Source: Sphaerolaimus hirsutus
Taxonomy: Eukaryota > Nematoda > Chromadorea > Monhysterida > Sphaerolaimidae
Length of the DNA: 64,000 nucleotides
Assembly: GCA_964036195.1 (NCBI GenBank)
Contig: OZ038456.1
Coordinates: 6,324,001-6,388,000, forward strand
Reading direction: 5' to 3'
Shown here one piece after another: positions 43,801-50,869 of the stretch; position 1 is the stretch's first letter, and each line of letters opens with the position of its first letter. A model generated the notes under the pieces. The model was not told where the DNA came from, made no database searches, and worked only from the letters and a program-made list of their open reading frames with translations. The position numbers and the translations under genes were made by a program.

Positions 43801-46800
43801 ACAGAGATGTGACAAGATTTCTGTGGTACAAGGATCCCACGAAACCATCCATGGAGGACAACATTCAGATTTACAGATTTGCCAGAGTGCCATTTGGCAT
43901 AATCTGCAGCCCAGCGTTGCTGGCGCTGACAGTCAGATACCACCTGAATCAAGCTGGCACAGAGAATGCAAAGTTGATCGATGAAAATCTGTATGTGGAT
44001 AATTTGATCCTCAGTGTGGACACAGAGCAGAAAGCAATCGAATTGTACCAGGAATCCAAAGTGCTGTTCACAGAGGCACAAATGAATCTGAGAGAATGGA
44101 ACAGCAACAATAAGAGTTTTACTTGGCAATTGGCAGAGTCAGATGTGGCCAAGGAAATTGTCACAACAGTCCTAGGAATGAAATGGGACACAGAGAGCGA
44201 CCAGATGTGGCTAAAGACGCCAAAGACAGTTCAGCAATCACAGTTATCAGGAACTGACCAGAAAATCAAACTTCCCACGAAAAGGACAGTTGCAAAGGTG
44301 ACTGCGGGATGTTTTGATCCAATGGGACTCGTCAGTCCTGTTCTACTGCCAGCAAAGAGATTTTTGCAAACATTATGGCATTCGGGACCGAGTGCCAAAG
44401 AATGGGACACACCCCTGTCTGAGGAACAGACAGCAATTTGGCAGCAATTGGAGACAGAATTGCTCAAAGTTGGACAGATCAAGTTCAACAGAAATCTGAA
44501 TTATCAGAGTGGTGCAGATGCACAACTGCACATTTTCGTCGATGCCTCAGCAATGGCATACAGCGCAGCGGCATACATATGCCAGAAAACAGAGAATGAC
44601 AGCAGCACGTCAAGCCTGCTGTACTCCAGATTGAGACTAGCTCCAAAGAAACCAGAAGTGACAATTCCACGGCTGGAATTGTTAGCAATGTTGATTGGCA
44701 GCAGAATGTCAAAGTTTATTCACAAAGAGCTCAAGGACGTCAAATTCAGTCAGACAGTTGTATGGTCAGATTCAACTTGTTGTCTGAAGTGGCTAACAAC
44801 CGCGAAGCCACTAGCATGTTTTGTCAAGAACAGATTGGATGAAATCAGGAAAATTCAGAGTGAGACAGAGAACATGCACATCAGACACATCGCAGGACTG
44901 GAGAACCCAGCTGACATGGCCACAAGAGGCATGAATATGTCAGAGTTGGAGGGCAGTAACCTGTGGTGGAAAGGGCCAGAATGGCTGATGACTGGAGAGT
45001 GGCCAGAGCCGAAAGTGGAGCCAGTCACGCCAGAGGTAATGTCAGAAATCAAGAAAGAAGAGCTCAAGTTCCCAAAAGCCAGTCCAATTTACCTGGGCGC
45101 CACACAGCAAGTGGTCAGTGACCCAGATGCCAGCAATGTGCAAGTTGATGAAAGCAAGCAAAGCAACCCATTGGGAATTGAGATTCAAAGATTTTCATCA
45201 CTGACAAAGTTACTGGATGCAACAGTATACGTGATGAGATTTGTGCGACAGATGCACAAAAAGCGCAGTAGAAATGGCAGTCAGAGTGGACTGTCAGAAA
45301 TCATGGAAGGTATCTGTGGTACAATGAAACCACAAGGAATTATCAGCATTGAAGAAAGAGAGATTGCGTTGAAATACTGGATCAAAGTGACGCAACAGAA
45401 TCATTACAAAAGAGTGGCAGAGATTTTGGCAACAGGCCACAGTAAAGGCAACCAGAATGGCAAGAAAATAGCTGCAGACCAGCAGTTAATCAAATGGCTC
45501 AATGTGCAAATGCATCAGGATGGAATCCTGAAGTGCCACGGCCGAATGGAGCATGCTGACCCACAGGAGGTCACAGTGCCACTTATACTGTTGCCAGCAA
45601 CGGCTACAGTGACTCAGCTGATCGTCAGAGACCAGCATGAGAAGTTGATGCACGCAGGAGTGCAACACACATTGGCAGCGATCAGACAAAAGTACTGGAT
45701 TACACAGGGCAGACGGGTGATCTATAATGTGACCAGAACCTGCCCAACCTGTAAGAAATTGGGAGCGAAGCCGTACCAGCTTCCACCAATGCCAGATTTA
45801 CCAGAAACCAGAGTTCAGAAAGCCAGACCGTTCCAGTACACGGGCTTGGATTATCTGGGACCAGTTTGGTACAAAGTGGACAAAGATCACAGAAAAATGT
45901 GGATCCGTTTGTTCACATGCATGGTGACACGTGCAGTTCACCTGGAAAGTGTGCTGGACATGACAGCACAGGAATTCCTGAACGCAGTCAGGAGATTCAT
46001 CGCCAGGCGTGGAAAGCCTGAAGCAGTGATTTCAGACAATGCAACGCAATTCAAATTGACAGAGAAAGTGCTCAGCACAAGCACTGACAAGGCCATTAAT
46101 ACTGGAAAGGAATGGTCAGAAATGGTCAAAAGTGGAGCAGTACAGACTTACTGTTCACAGCAACAAATCCAGTGGAACATGACGACTCCCATGGCACCAT
46201 GGCAGGGAGGAGTCTATGAGAGAATGGTGGGTATCACCAAGAAACATTTCAAGGCAGCTGTGGGGCACAGAATGTTAACCCTGCAAGAATTGTTGACACT
46301 TCTGCCAGAAGTCGAGGCAGTAATCAACAGCAGACCAATCTCTTACATCTATGGTGATGTAAAGAGCCTCAGAGTGCTGACGCCAAAAGACTTCCTGACA
46401 GGGGAAGGTCAGATTGGAGCACCACAGTTTGACGCAGACAAAGATGGAGAATTTGTGCCCAGAATGGATAACGCAGCGAAACTGCAGAAATATTGGGAGA
46501 CAACCCAGCAAACTTTGGATAAGTTCTGGGACTTGTGGCATCAAGAGTATATTCCGAGCTTGAGGGAAAGAACTCAGGTGATGCACAAACATGGCAGATT
46601 GACAGCGACTCAAGAACCCAAAGTGAATGAAATTGTGCTGATTTATGAAGAAAACATGCCCAGAGGTGCATGGAAGATGGGTCGCATCGAGCAATTAGAG
46701 CCCAGCAAAGATGGACAGATTCGCTCAGCAAAAGTCAGAACTGCCAACAGAAATGTGGTCAGCAGGCCTCTCAATCAATTGTATCCGCTGGAAATCAATT

Positions 46801-49529
46801 CAAAGACAATGGATATCCCAGAGACAGCAGTGACAGTCAAAGTGGATTTACTGGACCCAGCAATTGTCCAGAAACATGTCAGAAATCAGAGCTCGAACAG
46901 AGACTCTGTACCAAACCCTGCTCAGAGGAACTCAGCATCAGATAGAGTCCTGAGGAGTGCGACAGGGAAAGCCACAGCAACCACCAGCAGTCTGATGATT
47001 GGAATGCTGTGCATGGTATTGATGCTGACAGGCATGTCAGAGTCAGCAACGCTGAGAGAAGCCGGCAAAGCTTACAGCGAAGTATTTTCCAGAACATACG
47101 TTCTAGAAACCTCGACAGTGAGGCCACCATCATTGGCAGCGCATCATGGATTGCCGCCTTTGCCTTCAGAATGGCCACAAAAATCTGTCAGAGAAATGCA
47201 GACTTATGAGAGATTCAAGGATGCAATTAAGGATCATCCTGTGGAACAGGTGATCAGTTCACAAAGCCAGAAGTATCAGATTTGCACCAGTGGAAGACAT
47301 GGACATGCGCTTACAGTTCCTGAAGAAGTGCAGTGCCATATCCCACCAAGGAATTTTGTCAAGGCAATGAAAGTTACACTTTACGCACAGAGACAGATTC
47401 CACAAAAGGAGAAAGCATATAGATGCTATATCAGAATCAAAGAGATCATCACACACACCAGTTTCTGGGGAGCAAAAGGCATTACAGGCAATTTTGAGAA
47501 ATACCAGCAAGTTGGCGTGGTAGCCTGTAACTATGCAAGAATTCACAAGATGTTCAGAGGAACACCTTTGGTGGAAATGGAGCCCAGAGTGTGGACAACC
47601 AATCAAACCTTGAATGTGGAATATTCATGGTGTTGCCATGACAAAGAGAATGTCGTCAGTAACTTCTACATGGAAGAAGGAACCGTGGCTTCACTCGATG
47701 GAAAGACTGTAATCAGCGACTTGCAAGATTTCAGCCAGTGCAGAGCCATGATGGGACATTGCAGAGACCACAATTATGGAATCACAGTGTGGGATACAGA
47801 GAACTTCAAGCATCAATGTGCATACGAGAGAATTGGCAGATTCAAATCAGAGATATCTGGCCAGACAATTATTGTGTCAAAATTGCAAGCAGCATACTCC
47901 CACAGCAACAAGACAAAGAGGCCAGTTGGCTCAGAATGTGTTCCGCGAGACACATACTACACCGATCAAGGAGGTGTATTCATCCAATTTGACAGAAGAG
48001 AAGATGTGCCTGTGGAATGGGCAATGCCAGGAAAGATAGTGGAGGCTAGAGAGTCGACAATCAGTGGAACATTGTATGCCAGATTGGACGACAGAAACTC
48101 CAAGTTTCAATTCCTGCAACATGTAGTCAGAGAAATGACTCAGGCACAATTTGCGATTGTATGGCATCAGCTATGTCAACTTCGCAAGAACCAGCTGGAC
48201 ATGTTGACTCAGCTTTTCCGCATCGATCCAACATTGGGGATTCGAGCCATGCTGGGAAGACAGGATGTTCATGCAGAATGGGCTGGAGAAGCAATTATGT
48301 TTTGGGAATGCAAGGAAGTGCAGCCATACATAATTTATCAAACAGGAAAAGTGGGAGAGACATGCTACAAATACACACCAATGAGATTGGACAAAGACGG
48401 GCCCTTGTGGTTCAAGAGCCCAGGCAGCAGAGACTTGGTGGAGAAATCACCAGAAGAGGATTGCAGCCACACCACACCGCACCTGTATAGAAATAAACAT
48501 GGACAGTGGAAGTCCGCACATGGAATGGTGCATGTCACAGAGACGCCAATTGAAATGACATGGAAAGGACAATGGCAGGCATTCACGTTTGACGCGCCTC
48601 ACCTGTTCACTAACATTGTCAACAGAGCGACCAATTTCATGGATGTCAGAGGCCAGATTCAGAGACTACAGAATTTGGAGCATGTACAGAACCAGTTGAT
48701 CGATTACACAGCAGATATGTCATTGGATCCTAGAGTGATCAGAAATTCAATAGAAGGCATTGGAGCTGGAATTGGACAGACAGCAGCAGGAATCGGCAAA
48801 GCATATGGTCACTATATATCTGGAGTGTCAAAAGGGTACACTAACTTTATGGGAGGAATGCTAAAAGGACCCTTTCAAGTGATCATCAACACAATCGCAA
48901 TGCTGCTGGGAATCACAATTCTGATAGCTGGAATCGTAGCTGCAGGATACCTATGGTACAATTGGAGAATTGCCACAGGGAAGCCAGTGATTCCACCATG
49001 TGCATACACATGCATATGGAAATGCATAGTGTGTCCATTCAAATGCATATGGCTATGCTTCAGAGCCATCAGATATACTATCAAGAAATCAACTCAGAAA
49101 GAGACCAATTATCCACAGAGGAAAGTGCGCAAGACAGAGTTGAGACCAGCAATCAAGAGGAGAGCCAGATCCAACTCAACACAATCCGTCAGATTTGCCA
49201 GGAGAGCAGAAACAGAGGACAGAATGGCAAAGTCACTATCAGCATACGTTCAGCCAGATGAAAGCTCAGCTGATGAGGGACAAGTCAGAGCCAGGAACAG
49301 AGATAGTGTTCACATGCCTGATATCCGCAAATTCACCACACGCGAACGCGCAGGAAGCGACACGGGCAACTATCTGCTTCATCATCAGGCTAGGTCGGCG
49401 TTGGCATCACCAGCAACCGGACCTGCAACCTCACGCACACCCACGACTTCGCGCACGACCACGTTCACCACAGAGGCGACTGTGGAAACGCCACTCATCA
49501 CGTTGGCGCCCACCACCACCAGCATGTGA
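40827..49529 (+). CDS. BEL/Pao gag-pol-env-like polyprotein
   Basis: One frame, 2900 codons from the first ATG (40827); it stays open upstream to a GTG at 40803. Residues below count from 40803. Gag capsid lies at about 180-350, with three zinc knuckles at 425-440, 459-472 and 478-491. Aspartic protease has DTGS at 621. RT has VADIEKAF (D986) and YVDN (1064-1067). RNase H has FVDASA (D1247) and WSDST. Integrase has an HHCC zinc site from about 1612 and catalytic D1683, D1745 and E1806, followed by a basic tail. From about 2062 a signal-peptide-like helix opens an 850-residue, cysteine-rich region with a membrane segment near 2695-2722 and a cysteine-rich cytoplasmic tail: an envelope-like glycoprotein. 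It makes the proteins for reverse transcription and integration, probably released by proteolysis. No frameshift separates the parts. Gag-pol assignment is firm; env origin is not settled. Confidence 0.96.
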   Translation: MVSPTGHIRKTLGPAKHRVDNRLAREYAKYDPELFAGATKEEKRTEMRRVIASVKQEGAKLESAMTAVRTQFDAWRDVVKDIDEPDQMEQEQKIYQDSYEEYANMSDLVTQKVAAMNVYIEELQDMIQQLSGSTMYEVNTAFIQQMAAQMALTAQGAAPGASSTNATTAKSVKLQKLEVEQFTGEIVKFRSWWQMFESHIHNRTDLEDISKFSYLRSLLKGSAFGMISGLSVTAENYAPAIAMLKKRYDQPVVVRNTLMSNIMKLRQARNTCQDMRILFDAIERLLQQLESLGESVEHPMLLSQLQQKVPPEVLREIQKEQGTEEALTVEKFRKLFGQQLALSEAVQHAQQTEAPVQQSHQGFGNNPRAQQFNNRFQGNGNRFRGPENPRTSTGSMSVIQNGQSAPQAGFMNPGRPCVFCNDTQQLHFNDKCPKFKTARERRVVLSKAERCLRCLQKGHYMNQCQFTRSCFYCKSNRHHTAVCPEKFGDNGRGNAGRQIPAFRANGQQNGQQSANNGRKSVPTASRPAQNQQRKATVNCVTVEEAGPEMVETETISSTVVTEPNTKQQNTSVNLSVNRNMSMLMTARTVIEASEMDTEMEPEQPPLQIQAFLDTGSQGTYMSEKVAKKLNLKSIGEHHIQVYTFGNEKPHYKVVQQVEFRMRLRNGQKVDMVADVVPTLTTEQVKVPVSEQDEKYLQKYFPDESYFADRIPKEKGTECKFKPDIIVGLNYFWDLMSRNTSTTRLPSGLYVIPSELGLLMGGGQLTSNRNQWTTDGAYPVVVNTIVHQIQREKWYEEAPLSIAPVPNVKDMDRLDTIGIMDQPDLVEDDEAIKQFNESVQRNPDGRYSVKFMYKPNLHELPDNKAMAFKRFRYLTNRLKRDPELLEKIQTIMKAQEEQGVIEKVQEDIMDGRKFHILPHQPVITPEKTTTKVREVYDASAKPPGMPSLNECMYRGPVILPQLVGMLMRFRLHGIALVADIEKAFLQISLQDSDRDVTRFLWYKDPTKPSMEDNIQIYRFARVPFGIICSPALLALTVRYHLNQAGTENAKLIDENLYVDNLILSVDTEQKAIELYQESKVLFTEAQMNLREWNSNNKSFTWQLAESDVAKEIVTTVLGMKWDTESDQMWLKTPKTVQQSQLSGTDQKIKLPTKRTVAKVTAGCFDPMGLVSPVLLPAKRFLQTLWHSGPSAKEWDTPLSEEQTAIWQQLETELLKVGQIKFNRNLNYQSGADAQLHIFVDASAMAYSAAAYICQKTENDSSTSSLLYSRLRLAPKKPEVTIPRLELLAMLIGSRMSKFIHKELKDVKFSQTVVWSDSTCCLKWLTTAKPLACFVKNRLDEIRKIQSETENMHIRHIAGLENPADMATRGMNMSELEGSNLWWKGPEWLMTGEWPEPKVEPVTPEVMSEIKKEELKFPKASPIYLGATQQVVSDPDASNVQVDESKQSNPLGIEIQRFSSLTKLLDATVYVMRFVRQMHKKRSRNGSQSGLSEIMEGICGTMKPQGIISIEEREIALKYWIKVTQQNHYKRVAEILATGHSKGNQNGKKIAADQQLIKWLNVQMHQDGILKCHGRMEHADPQEVTVPLILLPATATVTQLIVRDQHEKLMHAGVQHTLAAIRQKYWITQGRRVIYNVTRTCPTCKKLGAKPYQLPPMPDLPETRVQKARPFQYTGLDYLGPVWYKVDKDHRKMWIRLFTCMVTRAVHLESVLDMTAQEFLNAVRRFIARRGKPEAVISDNATQFKLTEKVLSTSTDKAINTGKEWSEMVKSGAVQTYCSQQQIQWNMTTPMAPWQGGVYERMVGITKKHFKAAVGHRMLTLQELLTLLPEVEAVINSRPISYIYGDVKSLRVLTPKDFLTGEGQIGAPQFDADKDGEFVPRMDNAAKLQKYWETTQQTLDKFWDLWHQEYIPSLRERTQVMHKHGRLTATQEPKVNEIVLIYEENMPRGAWKMGRIEQLEPSKDGQIRSAKVRTANRNVVSRPLNQLYPLEINSKTMDIPETAVTVKVDLLDPAIVQKHVRNQSSNRDSVPNPAQRNSASDRVLRSATGKATATTSSLMIGMLCMVLMLTGMSESATLREAGKAYSEVFSRTYVLETSTVRPPSLAAHHGLPPLPSEWPQKSVREMQTYERFKDAIKDHPVEQVISSQSQKYQICTSGRHGHALTVPEEVQCHIPPRNFVKAMKVTLYAQRQIPQKEKAYRCYIRIKEIITHTSFWGAKGITGNFEKYQQVGVVACNYARIHKMFRGTPLVEMEPRVWTTNQTLNVEYSWCCHDKENVVSNFYMEEGTVASLDGKTVISDLQDFSQCRAMMGHCRDHNYGITVWDTENFKHQCAYERIGRFKSEISGQTIIVSKLQAAYSHSNKTKRPVGSECVPRDTYYTDQGGVFIQFDRREDVPVEWAMPGKIVEARESTISGTLYARLDDRNSKFQFLQHVVREMTQAQFAIVWHQLCQLRKNQLDMLTQLFRIDPTLGIRAMLGRQDVHAEWAGEAIMFWECKEVQPYIIYQTGKVGETCYKYTPMRLDKDGPLWFKSPGSRDLVEKSPEEDCSHTTPHLYRNKHGQWKSAHGMVHVTETPIEMTWKGQWQAFTFDAPHLFTNIVNRATNFMDVRGQIQRLQNLEHVQNQLIDYTADMSLDPRVIRNSIEGIGAGIGQTAAGIGKAYGHYISGVSKGYTNFMGGMLKGPFQVIINTIAMLLGITILIAGIVAAGYLWYNWRIATGKPVIPPCAYTCIWKCIVCPFKCIWLCFRAIRYTIKKSTQKETNYPQRKVRKTELRPAIKRRARSNSTQSVRFARRAETEDRMAKSLSAYVQPDESSADEGQVRARNRDSVHMPDIRKFTTRERAGSDTGNYLLHHQARSALASPATGPATSRTPTTSRTTTFTTEATVETPLITLAPTTTSM

Positions 49530-49571
49530 CGTTGCTGCAACAACGGAGTGCAGCAACTCTTCCGCCCGGAG

Positions 49572-50864
49572 TGTGCTGACCGTAGCAAAATGAATGGATA
49601 AAGAAATACAGAGAATTGATAATTAGGCTCATATTCGCACATTTATTTATTTGCACTATTTTATTTTTCATGCACTATATTTATTTACCACGCAAATTGT
49701 ATTTCCTATACTTATTACGTATCCATGGAAAATATTCGATTAGGAAAGTGTTCTATAAGTTATTGATAAGTTTATGTGAAATGTTTAGGTTAAAAGGTCA
49801 AATATGTTATTATTAGGTGTATTAATATAATGTTAGGCTCATTCAACTCGCCGTAATTTTCTGATCATGATTATATATACATTTGCATAGTTTACTTACA
49901 ATTTGGAAAAGTCAAATCTTGTAATTATTTATGTGCTGCGTAATTATCTAGGCCAGCGTCCTAATAGAGAAATAGTGCCCTGTATGCAACTAGCATTTAC
50001 TGTACAAAGCCCTTCGCATAGGCATAATTGTCATAACCCTGCTCACAACTATTTATATTTACTTAATAATTATAATACCCCGCTCAATCAAATATATTAT
50101 GGACCCTGCTCAATTAATATATCCATTTACCTCGAATAAGTCCCAATTTACCAATTATGAAATATACGTTTCCAGGAAGTGATTATTATTATATCGAGTA
50201 TACCCTGCTCTATTTACGTCATTAGGAACATTTGCACTACTATTTACAGTTTTCAAACCCTATTATATTAGTTCCAATGTGCGTCAATGTTTTCTGACAA
50301 ATTGAAGCAAATTAGTAAATCGGCCGAGTTTGCCGACTTCGCGCCTCTCAAGATTAATAGTTTTCCATTAGCCCAATTTGTACCTGGTATTTCTTTACCA
50401 TAATTATTTGAATGTATGCACGCGTAAAATAAGCCAACTGTTTCGGTCAAATGTGTCTTATTATTATATTTGTGGTTTATTTGTGCATTTGTATTAGGAA
50501 ATTACTGTAACTGTTTTTCTATACATGATTTCCGTGTCTTAGCTACTTTGAAAGTTTTTACTTGAGTCTGCAGTCTGCGGACCCACCCCAAGTGAACAAA
50601 ATAAGCTAGCGATAGAAACTTCGACTAGGAAGCTCGCTAGACTTTGCGCTTTTGTAACACGCTGTATCTGATCGAAATAAAGTACCTAAAACAATTCGAA
50701 CCCCCTTTTCAACACGTAATCACGACATAAACTCAACTTGGCTGTCGACAAGTGGACGTTTGGCAACAACGGGAAATCAACCACTCTAAAGGCCGTTTCT
50801 CACTACGGTCTTGAAGCAGCCGGATTCGGTGGTAGAAGACGCTGACTTCGGTGGCTTCATCACA
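49572..50864 (+). repeat. 3' LTR of the BEL element
   Basis: Direct copy of 38287-39579 with two differences. It starts 42 bp after the stop codon of the polyprotein. The sequence just upstream (GCAGCAACTCTTCCGCCCGG) has no obvious polypurine tract, which is odd for an otherwise intact element. Confidence 0.96.
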
Positions 50865-50869
50865 CCTGT
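50865..50869. repeat. Target-site duplication of the BEL element, right copy
   Basis: CCTGT, identical to 38282-38286. Confidence 0.93.

Larger units (their letters stand above)
38287..50864 (+). mobile_element. Complete BEL/Pao LTR retrotransposon with envelope-like region
   Basis: LTRs of 1293 bp (38287-39579, 49572-50864) begin TGTGCTGACC and end TTCATCACA. They differ at only two sites that I find (38911 A versus 50196 G; 39476 C versus 50761 T), so the insertion is young. A primer binding site follows the 5' LTR, a leader of about 1.2 kb precedes the gene, and one uninterrupted frame of about 2900 codons covers gag, pol and an env-like region. It is inserted in the helicase gene of the Ty3/gypsy-like element, in the opposite orientation. 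It looks potentially competent. Confidence 0.97.

Noticed and set aside
46275-46731. Minus-strand open frames of 100-140 codons inside the BEL gene
   Set aside because: They mirror a strongly coding plus-strand frame with clear integrase motifs and have no domain of their own.
38287-50864. BEL element as two solo LTRs around a host gene
   Set aside because: The internal frame carries complete gag, protease, RT and integrase motifs, with a primer site next to the 5' LTR.
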